Shown here one piece after another: positions 31,864 through 38,025 of a stretch of DNA of 41,750 nucleotides. Location of the stretch: positions 1 to 41,750 of the IMG/VR virus record IMGVR_UViG_3300042321_001127; one strand, 5' to 3'. Position numbers and translations under genes: made by a program. Numbering within the stretch: the stretch's first letter is position 1; each line of letters opens with the position of its first letter. The notes beneath the pieces are model-generated. The model ran no database searches, was not told the origin of the DNA, and saw only the letters and a program-made list of their open reading frames with translations. This stretch comes from a virus.

Positions 31864-32598
31864 TCATACGTTACTTGTAGGTCCAACATACTCTGCCACG
31901 ATCCTTTCTAGATCTGTTAGTGGTTGTTTGTATATCTTTCTATCCTTTACTTTGATTGGAGAACCATCCCAAAGTAAAGAAACTCGTTTACTGCCATAGT
32001 CACGCTTACCTATACCTTGACAGGAATAACATTCGTATCCTCGTGGTACTTTGTGACTTGTTTTTTCATTGTGCTCACATAGCAACATGTGTCTACCACG
32101 TTGTCGTTCTGTATCTGATATTGTTACTTCAGGGTGCTTAGAGCACAGTCCTGTACGGTCATCAATATCCCAACAGACCTTACCATTACACCAACCATCT
32201 ACCCTACCTGTTTTATTACAAGTACGGCAACCCTGTATCTTTACAGGTGTTAACGGTGCATCTACTTCGTATAGTTGAAATTTAAAGTTGCGTTGAACAA
32301 CCTCTATTCCAGCATACTTCCACAAGGTATAGCGTGTGCTTTGTGCTTTTAATGGATTGAATGAGTGACCCCAAATTGTAGTTGTTTGTTCACCATTAAG
32401 AGTCATTGTGTTATCTGGGTGAATAGTAATAATTGGAAAGTTGTTTAACCAAGGCATTACTATTTCAATATTGCCACCACGTTTGAATTTGTTGGCGTGT
32501 TGGATACGTAAGCCACGGTCATACAATGTGCGTTCGTATTTTTTACGACCATTGGCTAAGTAACTTTCCCACTCAAAATATGTACGCATTTTCCACAT
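31864..32598 (-). CDS. Zinc-finger protein with DnaJ-type Cys repeats
   Basis: 244 aa, start overlapping the upstream TAA (TAATG). The N-terminal half is strand-rich (IEIVMPWLNNFPIITIH). Residues about 123-205 hold GCRTCNKTGRVDG, WCNGKVCW, CEH and YECYSCQGIGKRDYG; the CxxCxGxG repeats resemble the DnaJ zinc centre. A role in binding unfolded protein or nucleic acid is inference. Confidence 0.77.
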   Translation of the reverse strand: MWKMRTYFEWESYLANGRKKYERTLYDRGLRIQHANKFKRGGNIEIVMPWLNNFPIITIHPDNTMTLNGEQTTTIWGHSFNPLKAQSTRYTLWKYAGIEVVQRNFKFQLYEVDAPLTPVKIQGCRTCNKTGRVDGWCNGKVCWDIDDRTGLCSKHPEVTISDTERQRGRHMLLCEHNEKTSHKVPRGYECYSCQGIGKRDYGSKRVSLLWDGSPIKVKDRKIYKQPLTDLERIVAEYVGPTSNV

Positions 32599-32912
32599 TA
32601 GTTGGACTCGATTGTTTCGAATAATCCTGCGTTACATATTGCAGGTTCTGGATCCTCCAGGTCAACATAGCGAAGTTCAATGACACGCTCACGGTCCCGC
32701 TCTAATGTTTGTGTTGGGTCATCGTCTGTATACCATACAGATGTTAGTGAGATGACAGATGAGTTGGGCTTTAGCATCTTGAGGGCAAAGCCTAGTCCAT
32801 CCATTAGACCACTGTAATATGCGCGGGCATTTTGTTGTTCAATGCCGTGTAGTTCTGCGTGCTCCTCTAGTATTTGCTGCTCTATTGCAGCAATAACTTT
32901 TTTCTTACGCAT
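32598..32912 (-). CDS. Hypothetical protein
   Basis: A 104-aa protein. Basic start, long helix (EQQILEEHAELHGIEQQNARAY), then a segment with a motif copy encoding DPTQT. It overlaps the next upstream gene by 8 nt. Function unknown. Confidence 0.75.
   Translation of the reverse strand: MRKKKVIAAIEQQILEEHAELHGIEQQNARAYYSGLMDGLGFALKMLKPNSSVISLTSVWYTDDDPTQTLERDRERVIELRYVDLEDPEPAICNAGLFETIESN
32706..32716 (-). promoter_or_regulatory. Dispersed motif site 7 (inside CDS)
   Basis: CAACACAAACA on the - strand, encoding PTQT within the 32598 gene. Confidence 0.7.
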
Positions 32913-33180
32913 TTAATAACTCCTTGAGTTTATCAGGGTCAAACGCTGGTGCGATTGATGTTGGTTGATACACCTTGCCAGTCTTCCAGTGAGGAATTGA
33001 CTTGTGATTCCAACGACCACCTTTTGCTTTCCAAGCCTCACGCTTAGCGTGATTCTCTGGGCTTCGGTGATTGATAGCTGTGAAGTTGGTCTTTGGTGGT
33101 TGAGCAGGGCCTGGGTTCTTTTTCCATGCCTTGCCATTGGGGCGGCTATCATTACGAGCCCCTTTTGATTTTGTAGCCAT
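32905..33180 (-). CDS. Basic Lys/Pro/His-rich protein
   Basis: A 91-aa protein with high Lys, Arg, Pro, Asn and Trp content (KAWKKNPGPAQPPKTNFTA). It looks disordered and nucleic-acid binding by charge. Only 4 nt separate it from the next upstream gene. Function unknown. Confidence 0.72.
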   Translation of the reverse strand: MATKSKGARNDSRPNGKAWKKNPGPAQPPKTNFTAINHRSPENHAKREAWKAKGGRWNHKSIPHWKTGKVYQPTSIAPAFDPDKLKELLNA

Positions 33181-33184
33181 TTAT

Positions 33185-33424
33185 CTATCCTTCCGGCGTA
33201 GATTGTGTGTGGATACTTTCCACTACACTGTATAGCGTATCGATGCCATCATCCCATAGCATCAATGCTTCTTTGCGGGTGCAGCCGTGAAACAACACTG
33301 CTTCTGTTAAGAATAATAGTTTGTTTGTAGTATTGTCAAACGTTGGGGCGGGTACTTCTTGTTCTTGCCATACATACTGAGTGCCATCTGGCGTTTGTAC
33401 ATATTTACCTACTAGCTCTGTCAT
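33185..33424 (-). CDS. Hypothetical protein
   Basis: 79 aa from the ATG at 33424 behind AAAGGAT. The longer frame from 33469 lacks a ribosome-binding site. A helix with LLFLTEAVLFHGCTRKEALML and an acidic end. No family recognised. Confidence 0.7.
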   Translation of the reverse strand: MTELVGKYVQTPDGTQYVWQEQEVPAPTFDNTTNKLLFLTEAVLFHGCTRKEALMLWDDGIDTLYSVVESIHTQSTPEG

Positions 33425-33448
33425 TGCTATCCTTTCGGGTATAAGTAA

Positions 33449-33505
33449 TGAGCAGTTTAGCCTTGTCATGCTCAGGACAGGAGTTCTTTTACCTCAGGAA
33501 GAACT
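33449..33505 (-). other. Two intergenic hairpins
   Basis: TGAGCA...TGCTCA (about 33449-33474) and AGTTCTT (33482-33488) with AAGAACT (33499-33505). They lie in the 115-nt gap between two - strand genes and could mark weak termination or processing. There is no T-run of note. Confidence 0.4.
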
Positions 33506-33539
33506 TTAGAAACCAACCGCACTAGGCGTTATTAAGTTG

Positions 33540-33977
33540 TTATCGGATGAATGATGCCCAAGTTGAAGATGAGTTGATCTTGAACTCAGTATCAGTTGCG
33601 CCTTCGATTAGAGCGATAGCATTTTCCACCTGTTCGTACTCACTAACATCTTTGTTATAGCTAGTGTTTTTGTAATCAGGTCTGCGATCATTTGATGGTC
33701 GCTCACCTAAAGCATCCAATGCCAATTGAGGATCAAAAGAGAAGTTCAATTGGAATCGGTTATGATATGTATTTGTATCCATATCATTTGCTTTGGACAG
33801 ATTTGCTTTAGCCCAAGTAGCTGCTTTTTTATCCCAAGCTTGTTGACGTTTTTCAAGAGTTGCATTATCTTTTTCCCATGCAACTATCTCTGCGTCCATA
33901 CGCTTGAGCGTGTCGTTTAACTTCTTGAGCAAGTCTTTCTTTGCCCAAGTTGTTGCTATTACTTTAGTGCTAGCCAT
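33540..33977 (-). CDS. Coiled-coil hypothetical protein
   Basis: 145 aa from the ATG at 33977 with AAAGGAGG upstream. The in-frame extension to 34139 would read through the motif copy and structured leader and lacks a ribosome-binding site. Residues 10-65 form a Lys/Trp-rich coil (KKLNDTLKRMDAEIVAWEKD). YHNRFQLNFSFD begins a second half. Function unknown. Confidence 0.74.
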   Translation of the reverse strand: MASTKVIATTWAKKDLLKKLNDTLKRMDAEIVAWEKDNATLEKRQQAWDKKAATWAKANLSKANDMDTNTYHNRFQLNFSFDPQLALDALGERPSNDRRPDYKNTSYNKDVSEYEQVENAIALIEGATDTEFKINSSSTWASFIR

Positions 33978-34004
33978 GGGCCAGCCCTCCTTTGTGTGTG
34001 GGTT

Positions 34005-34015
34005 TGTTTGTGTTG
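34005..34015 (-). promoter_or_regulatory. Dispersed motif site 8
   Basis: CAACACAAACA on the - strand, 27 nt before the 33977 start codon and upstream of its AAAGGAGG. Confidence 0.75.
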
Positions 34016-34084
34016 GGGCGTGTCTCCACATGCCCGTTGATAGTTTATAGTCTCTATCATTATGACTTTTGATTGGCACTACAT

Positions 34085-34324
34085 TATTGCTTTCGGTCAT
34101 CGTACGTAGCCAATATCGTGTGAGCCCACGAAGTCTCACGAGGATAAAGGGTCCAACAGTGGGGTCGGATACATCTATTAGGGTTACCTATTCTCATAGG
34201 AATACCGTTCGAAGCCTTAGCACACTCTATTCCTCGCCCGTCATGTCAGAGCCGGTAGTGTTCCTTGGATTGTCTATACAATCCGATAGTAACGCGTCAC
34301 GTTACTATCGCATTGTACAGAGGC
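34085..34324 (-). ncRNA. Hairpin chain, candidate untranslated RNA
   Basis: A stretch without a credible gene. Adjacent perfect hairpins: 34285-34309 (10-bp stem, 5-nt loop) and 34267-34284 (7-bp stem, 4-nt loop). Then CCTAT-GAGA-ATAGG (34210-34197), closed by a GNRA tetraloop on the - strand, and a GTGAG/CTCAC stem near 34110-34145. It begins right after a - strand terminator, so it may be an independent small RNA or a long leader of the 33977 gene. No tRNA fold is found. Confidence 0.45.
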
Positions 34325-34371
34325 AAAAAAAAGTAGGGCGGGGGAGAGTCCCGCAACTCTCAACCCCGCCC
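34325..34371 (-). terminator. Strong - strand terminator
   Basis: Two-part stem, GGGCGGGG with CCCCGCCC and inner GAGAGT with ACTCTC (34336-34371), followed on the - strand by T8. It ends the transcript of the 34390 gene. Confidence 0.92.
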
Positions 34372-34389
34372 ATAGCATAGGTCCGCAGC

Positions 34390-34623
34390 CTATGCTTTAT
34401 TGTGTGGTGCTACGCCAAAGTCTCCCACGACATGGCGTGCTACCTCTAAATATATTTCTGCGTTAGAGAATAGATCTTCTGGGTGGTACAACTCATCGGG
34501 TTTACATCCCCAGTTATGCTTTAGATACTCTTTAAGTCCAGGAACTAATCTATCTACAAAATCACCTGGTGTCATGTATCCATGGGCAATTAGTTCTTTT
34601 TTATCTGGCATCTTTTTACTCAC
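34390..34623 (-). CDS. Hypothetical protein
   Basis: 77 aa from a GTG behind AAAGGAG that overlaps the previous gene's end by 8 nt. The longer frame from 34689 lies inside that gene. Helical, with HGYMTPGDFVDRLVPGLKEYL and YLEVARHVVGDFG. No family recognised. Confidence 0.74.
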   Translation of the reverse strand: MSKKMPDKKELIAHGYMTPGDFVDRLVPGLKEYLKHNWGCKPDELYHPEDLFSNAEIYLEVARHVVGDFGVAPHNKA

Positions 34624-34759
34624 TTTGTATCTCCTTTTTCCATAGGTTACGCATGCGCTTAGACCAACGCTTTTTGTTGGGTATAGCACTTGCTGCGTTT
34701 GAGCGTCGTAATTGCTGTATTCGTCTTACCTTGTCTTTGTTGGGGGATTTGCGGAACAT
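34616..34759 (-). CDS. Very basic 47-aa protein
   Basis: AGGAG lies 5 nt upstream. About one third Lys/Arg (RRIQQLRRSN, KKRWSKRMRNLWKK). Its start lies inside the preceding small gene in another frame, a 34-nt overlap. It may bind nucleic acid. Support is the ribosome-binding site and the chain of couplings. Confidence 0.62.
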   Translation of the reverse strand: MFRKSPNKDKVRRIQQLRRSNAASAIPNKKRWSKRMRNLWKKEIQSE

Positions 34760-34872
34760 GTGGCTCCTAGATTGTTTGTGTTGGCACACTTTTTACATAG
34801 GTCATTATCATCTATATCTGTGTACCAGTTTTGTTCATTACATTGTTTACATGGGTAAACTGAACCCGTCAT
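34726..34872 (-). CDS. Small zinc-ribbon protein (48 aa)
   Basis: YPCKQCNEQNW and DLCKKCANTNN, 15 residues apart, make a four-Cys ribbon. The ATG follows the upstream TAA directly. A motif copy encodes ANTNN. The ribosome-binding site is weak. The ribbon in frame is good evidence that it is real. Confidence 0.66.
   Translation of the reverse strand: MTGSVYPCKQCNEQNWYTDIDDNDLCKKCANTNNLGATCSANPPTKTR
34773..34783 (-). promoter_or_regulatory. Dispersed motif site 9
   Basis: CAACACAAACA on the - strand. It lies inside the zinc-ribbon gene and 14 nt before the start of the basic 47-aa gene. Confidence 0.75.
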
Positions 34873-35001
34873 TTACTTATCCATTGTTTCTTTTACTATG
34901 TGTACTTGTAGGCGCATAACACCTACCTCAACTAGCATTTTAGTTACTACTTCTTGTAGTTCGGTAAGTGCTTTATCTATATCTTCAAACTCTTTACGCA
35001 C
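34873..35001 (-). CDS. Small helical protein (42 aa)
   Basis: GTG start with AAAGGAG 9 nt upstream, overlapping the whiB-like gene end by 8 nt. One heptad-like helix (DIDKALTELQEVVTKMLVEV). The stop abuts the next ATG. Function unknown. Confidence 0.62.
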   Translation of the reverse strand: MRKEFEDIDKALTELQEVVTKMLVEVGVMRLQVHIVKETMDK

Positions 35002-35260
35002 TTTTCTTTTCTCCTTTCAACCTACCAGTGTTATCTAGTGGTGTGGTGTAACCTAAGCCTTCGTACATAACTCCAGCCCAGATACCTTGGATACCTGCTG
35101 TATTGCGTGAGTAAGTAAAGCACTTGGTATACATAGAGCAAGACTTACAGATAGGTACTACTAACTGTAATGATTTGCGGGTATCATCAAGAGATGAAGG
35201 GAAGAACATCTCTTGATCCATAGTGGCACAGGCTTGTGTGCCGTCAAACTCGGGGAACAT
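34994..35260 (-). CDS. whiB: WhiB-like iron-sulfur transcription factor, second copy
   Basis: 88 aa with all four Cys in canonical spacing: Cys11, then ICKSCSMYTKC (Cys38, Cys41, Cys47). FFPSS follows the first Cys and GIQGIWAGV is the family's Gly-Trp turn. The tail is basic. It has no close resemblance to the 4082 copy outside these motifs, so the two probably have separate targets. The ATG overlaps the upstream TAA. It lies in a block of Cys-rich miniproteins. Confidence 0.88.
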   Translation of the reverse strand: MFPEFDGTQACATMDQEMFFPSSLDDTRKSLQLVVPICKSCSMYTKCFTYSRNTAGIQGIWAGVMYEGLGYTTPLDNTGRLKGEKKSA

Positions 35261-35412
35261 TACTTGTTTCGCCTTTCATCTCGTAGTGCTACTTGTAGGC
35301 GTCTAACCTCTTTGGTTAGGCGGATGTTCTCACGCCAAAATAAGCACATGACTGTCACTGAACCTAACAGCGCAATCATTATGCCAAGCGTTGTACCATT
35401 ATCTAGTACCAT
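35260..35412 (-). CDS. Small single-pass membrane protein (50 aa)
   Basis: One transmembrane helix (TLGIMIALLGSVTVMCLFW) and a basic heptad tail (RENIRLTKEVRRLQVALRDE). It overlaps the whiB-like gene start (TAATG). It is preceded by copy 1 of the duplicated RNA element. Possibly a membrane-anchored regulator, by inference. Confidence 0.68.
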   Translation of the reverse strand: MVLDNGTTLGIMIALLGSVTVMCLFWRENIRLTKEVRRLQVALRDERRNK

Positions 35413-35432
35413 GATGACCTGCTTTCTACTCT

Positions 35433-35526
35433 CAGATAGAGAGTGGGAGATACATAGGGAAAGTGAAGACCTACACGCTACCGTGAGCCTCAGCCTATTG
35501 TCCTATGTACCTTCCGCTTACTACCT
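35433..35526 (-). ncRNA. Duplicated RNA element, copy 1
   Basis: The ends, 35433-35458 and 35502-35526, pair into an imperfect stem of about 18 bp. The element closely matches copy 2 (36001-36114): 23 of 26 positions in one arm and 21 of 25 in the other. Differences keep pairing (a G-C becomes A-U, a wobble becomes Watson-Crick). It lies between two - strand genes, 21 nt before a start codon. Confidence 0.62.
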
Positions 35527-35543
35527 TGCTTTTTTCGGGGGGA

Positions 35544-35735
35544 TTACTTGCCAAACTTGAGCCAGTTAAGAAAGGCTATGGCAATAGATAGAGGCACCTT
35601 ATGTGACGGGGTGCGATAGATTTGATAGTTGAATAGGTACAACCAATCAATAGTTTGCTTACTAGACATACCACAAGCACGAGCAACCTCGTGAACACGA
35701 GGCGGGCTTGCTACTGTGTATTTACGATTGGACAC
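35544..35735 (-). CDS. IF2_N-like / HTH small protein
   Basis: 63 aa from GTG with AAAGGAG upstream. PPRVHEVARACGMSSKQTIDWLYL matches the N-terminal helical module of translation factor IF-2 (consensus around V-x-E-L-A-x-x-L-G-x-S-S-K). The basic remainder could contact DNA or RNA. In a phage it may be a small nucleic-acid-binding regulator. Confidence in the fold is moderate. Confidence 0.62.
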   Translation of the reverse strand: MSNRKYTVASPPRVHEVARACGMSSKQTIDWLYLFNYQIYRTPSHKVPLSIAIAFLNWLKFGK

Positions 35736-35860
35736 TTACTGTCTCCTTTGGTGAAAAAACGGCGGGGGACTGTTTGATTACTATCTTTTTAGATAGAAGA
35801 GCATAGACAATGAGACCATTGATAGATACAACAGTCTTAGATGTGGTGATAGTAATTGAC

Positions 35861-35974
35861 TCAGTAATGGCAATCACACTCACATGGACCACACAGACAC
35901 TCTCCAGCCTTGTAACACTTGGAGTGTTGGATAGCAGCCTTTTGATGACTAACTTTACAGCAATCTGTACTCAT
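35861..35974 (-). CDS. Cys-rich miniprotein (37 aa)
   Basis: AAGGAGG lies 6 nt before the ATG, an excellent ribosome-binding site. Eight Cys of 37 residues, ending GECLCGPCECDCHY with alternating Cys, plus three His. This resembles metallothionein-type metal clusters. It follows copy 2 of the RNA element. Confidence 0.7.
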   Translation of the reverse strand: MSTDCCKVSHQKAAIQHSKCYKAGECLCGPCECDCHY

Positions 35975-36000
35975 AACAGACCTCCTTGTTAGATACTCCA

Positions 36001-36114
36001 CAGATAGGGAGTGAGAGATACACAGGACGGAGCAATATCACATTGGCTCTCCTTTTATCCAGTCCTTACGCTGACCAAGGCGCAGGCTTCCTATGTATCT
36101 TTCACTAACTACCT
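36001..36114 (-). ncRNA. Duplicated RNA element, copy 2
   Basis: Arms 36001-36026 and 36090-36114 pair over about 17 bp on the - strand. The right arm contains the stop codon of the 36105 gene, and the left arm ends 27 nt before the 35974 start. The middle is longer than in copy 1 and not alike. RNase III-type processing or a leader switch would both fit. Confidence 0.62.
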
Positions 36115-36215
36115 GATAACTCTTCGCAATAACACTCTATGTAGCCACACTTGGGACAAGTAGGGCATACGCAATGCTTGTGTGTATGACCACAGTCACA
36201 CAGTTCTTTACTCAT
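36105..36215 (-). CDS. Cys-rich miniprotein (36 aa)
   Basis: GGGAG lies 5 nt before the ATG. It reads MSKELCDCGHTHKHCVCPTC and then CGYIECYC: eight Cys and three His. Metal-binding by composition. It is not clearly homologous to the 35861 protein but of the same style. Confidence 0.68.
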   Translation of the reverse strand: MSKELCDCGHTHKHCVCPTCPKCGYIECYCEELSGS

Positions 36216-36530
36216 AAGCACTCCCTTCTTACCTGATAACAGACCTAGACCCTAGTCGTAGACCTGGTTGTACTGCCACGCTATGTATGTACATAGTTAG
36301 TAGTGGCCTAGCCCGCGTATGAAGGGTGCGGACTAGACCACCTAACAGAAAGAACACTTAGTTAGTTAATAGGCTAGCGACATGGCTACTGTGTGTGTCT
36401 ATACATCCTGTTCATCCACACCTCGCAGGATGGGTATTACTAGGGAGTAGCAGTACGACACTATGTATGCCCACATTATGGACATACATAGAGGCAGGGA
36501 GCATTTCTGCCCCCTGCGACTATGACTAGA
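36216..36530 (-). ncRNA. Gene-free, hairpin-dense stretch
   Basis: No credible gene on either strand over 315 nt. Hairpins: CTAGCCCGC (36308-36316) with GCGGACTAG (36328-36336); CATCCTG with CAGGATG near 36390-36432; CTATGTATG (36461-36469) with CATACATAG (36483-36491); and 36494-36517, a 10-bp stem that on the - strand closes on a GAAA tetraloop. It lies downstream of the 36531 gene and upstream of the Cys-rich genes. Confidence 0.45.
36494..36517 (-). terminator. GNRA-capped hairpin after the 36531 gene
   Basis: GCAGGGGGCA-GAAA-TGCTCCCTGC on the - strand, with one wobble pair, 14 nt after the gene's stop. There is no T-run, so this is a possible factor-assisted terminator or mRNA 3'-end stabiliser. 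Confidence 0.45.
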
Positions 36531-37055
36531 CTAAACTGTTTCTAGTGTGTTCTCCATCAACTCGTTGAGAGAAGGGAGGTCGATACTGCGTAGCAAGGTG
36601 TTGATGATGTCTTTCACCTTGCCTTCCTCGGTGTTGGTTGTAGTACCCGCACCGAGTAGTGCCTTAGCGTGCTTTTCCAAGCCTGCGAATGATGTCTTGC
36701 GTACGGCATCATAGTCGATAGGAGTGTTGTCCAGTTCCTTCTGTAGTTCGTTGATACGAGCAATGACTGTATCTACGCCCTCTGTCTGGATGTGGTTGTA
36801 AATCTCTGCCCACTTAGCAGACAATACAGACGAACGCTTGACGATGTCCTTGGTTTCCATACCCAGACGGGCTGAGATGTAGCCACCAAAGAGTGCTACC
36901 GCTTGACCAGCAGATGGTTTGCCACCATCATACACATCAAGGATAGTTGCTTCAGGGTTCTGCTTAAACCCCTGTGCGAACACATCAATGGACACGGACT
37001 TGGACTCTAAAGATTTGTAAGAGGTCTTTAGTTCCTCTATTGTGATTGTAGTCAT
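36531..37055 (-). CDS. Hypothetical protein, first gene of the leftward block
   Basis: 174 aa with AAAGGGA upstream. Helical, with a Gly-rich middle (DGGKPSAGQAVALFGGYISARLG) and a C-terminal leucine-rich helix. As the first gene after the divergent control region, with a structured 5' leader, it may be expressed early or in a lysogen-like state. No family recognised. Confidence 0.77.
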   Translation of the reverse strand: MTTITIEELKTSYKSLESKSVSIDVFAQGFKQNPEATILDVYDGGKPSAGQAVALFGGYISARLGMETKDIVKRSSVLSAKWAEIYNHIQTEGVDTVIARINELQKELDNTPIDYDAVRKTSFAGLEKHAKALLGAGTTTNTEEGKVKDIINTLLRSIDLPSLNELMENTLETV

Positions 37056-37224
37056 AGGTTTCCCTTTAACGGTAAATCAGGGCGCTATGCCCCGTGCTAC
37101 CTATGGCACAGCACTATCTGCCACCATAGGTAGCGACACAATAGAAATGTCGCTTATGCCTAAGGGTAAGCCTTCTACCCTAACTTTTGCTCTGGACACC
37201 CTAATCTTATTTGTCCCTTTTTGA
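37056..37224 (-). promoter_or_regulatory. Structured 5' leader of the leftward block
   Basis: Three hairpins: GCTACCTATGG (37096-37106) with CCATAGGTAGC (37124-37134), 11 bp perfect; GCGACA with TGTCGC (37133-37153); and AGGGT with ACCCT (about 37163-37181). They lie between the probable leftward promoter and the start codon at 37055. Confidence 0.5.
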
Positions 37225-37287
37225 CCCCCCCACCCTTAAACGCCTTTGCCCCAATTTGTCTTCCAGGTGAGATTGACTAGTGGGCCT

Positions 37288-37317
37288 ATTATGGGTATGG
37301 CAGTGGCCAAATGTCCG
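37288..37317 (-). promoter_or_regulatory. Candidate leftward promoter
   Basis: On the - strand: CGGACA (37317-37312), an 18-nt spacer, CATAAT (37293-37288). One copy of the repeated word lies in the spacer. The leader to the 37055 start would be about 225 nt. Confidence 0.42.
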
Positions 37318-37400
37318 AATTGTGACATTTATAACATTTTGTAAATTTGGCGGGGGAAATCGGGGGAACTATGATCATAGAAATTTTTGGGGGTATACAT

Positions 37401-37429
37401 AGGACAGGCAGTGGCTAATTGGCTATACT
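37401..37429 (+). promoter_or_regulatory. Candidate rightward promoter for the hsp20 gene
   Basis: AGGACA (37401-37406), a 17-nt spacer, TATACT (37424-37429). The spacer begins with the repeated word GGCAGTGGCTAA. Predicted leader about 53 nt. Confidence 0.55.
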
Positions 37430-37488
37430 GGTAATAGAGCGCTCAACAATGAGGCTCAAACTACTAGTTATCGTCTAAGGAGATAATT

Positions 37489-38025
37489 ATGGCTATTATG
37501 CCGTCATCAGGAAAACACGACCCACAACACCATACAGATCGCTACACAGATCCGTGGGGCCCAAAGAGTCCGAAGGACTACTCTTATACTAAGATCCCTA
37601 AGATCGACACACCAATTACCATTACATCACTGTTTCCACAGTTTGATCGGTGGGCAATCGGGTTCGATCCTCTATTTGATACATTCAAGCATGTCTCTGC
37701 CAATACTAAGACCGCAGGGTATCCTCCATACAACATCTTTAAATCAAAGGACAACTATGTCCTTGAGATCGCTGTAGCAGGGTTTGCTAAGGAAGATATC
37801 AAGATTACCGTACAAGAGCTCACACTGACCGTAGAAGGCTCCTCAATGCCATCTGTGGACCAGTACGTGCACAAGGGTATCGCAGCACGTGACTTCAAGC
37901 AAGACTTCGTCTTAGCTGAGTACGTAGTTGTAAATGGTGCAGAGTTGAAGGATGGTATGCTTCGTATTATATTGAAGCAAGAGCTACCAGAAGCAAAGAA
38001 GGCAAAGACTATCGAAATCTCATAG
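37489..38025 (+). CDS. Small heat-shock protein, Hsp20/alpha-crystallin family
   Basis: 178 aa with AAGGAG upstream. The N-terminal arm includes GFDPLFDTFKHVS. The alpha-crystallin domain (about 80-170) starts YPPYNIFKSKDNYVLEIAVA and continues GFAKEDIKITVQELTLTVEG, YVHKGIAARDFKQDFVLAEY and LKDGMLRIILKQELPE. It is an ATP-independent chaperone that holds unfolding proteins. Similar IbpA-like genes are common in cyanophages and other aquatic phages, where they may help virion assembly. It is the first gene right of the divergent control region. Confidence 0.94.
   Translation: MAIMPSSGKHDPQHHTDRYTDPWGPKSPKDYSYTKIPKIDTPITITSLFPQFDRWAIGFDPLFDTFKHVSANTKTAGYPPYNIFKSKDNYVLEIAVAGFAKEDIKITVQELTLTVEGSSMPSVDQYVHKGIAARDFKQDFVLAEYVVVNGAELKDGMLRIILKQELPEAKKAKTIEIS

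Larger units (their letters stand above)
37225..37488. promoter_or_regulatory. Divergent control region
   Basis: Gene-free region between the leftward and rightward blocks. It contains two copies of GGCAGTGGCYAA (37299-37310 and 37407-37418), a 12-bp palindrome CTATGATCATAG (37369-37380) shared with 11984-11995, three G5 runs and one candidate promoter on each strand. This arrangement resembles a phage early control region. Confidence 0.55.

Noticed and set aside
33978-34139. N-terminal extension of the 33540 gene
   Set aside because: It would translate the structured leader and motif site, while AAAGGAGG marks the ATG at 33977.
34085-34324. tRNA gene (TTCGAA present)
   Set aside because: No 7-bp acceptor stem, no T-arm pairing around the TTCGAA and no CCA end.
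35810-35992. 60-aa + strand ORF
   Set aside because: Antisense to the Cys-rich 35861 gene, which has an excellent ribosome-binding site and eight Cys.
37345-37395. G-quadruplex formed by G5 runs
   Set aside because: Only three G5 tracts are present, widely spaced; a fourth suitable tract is not evident.
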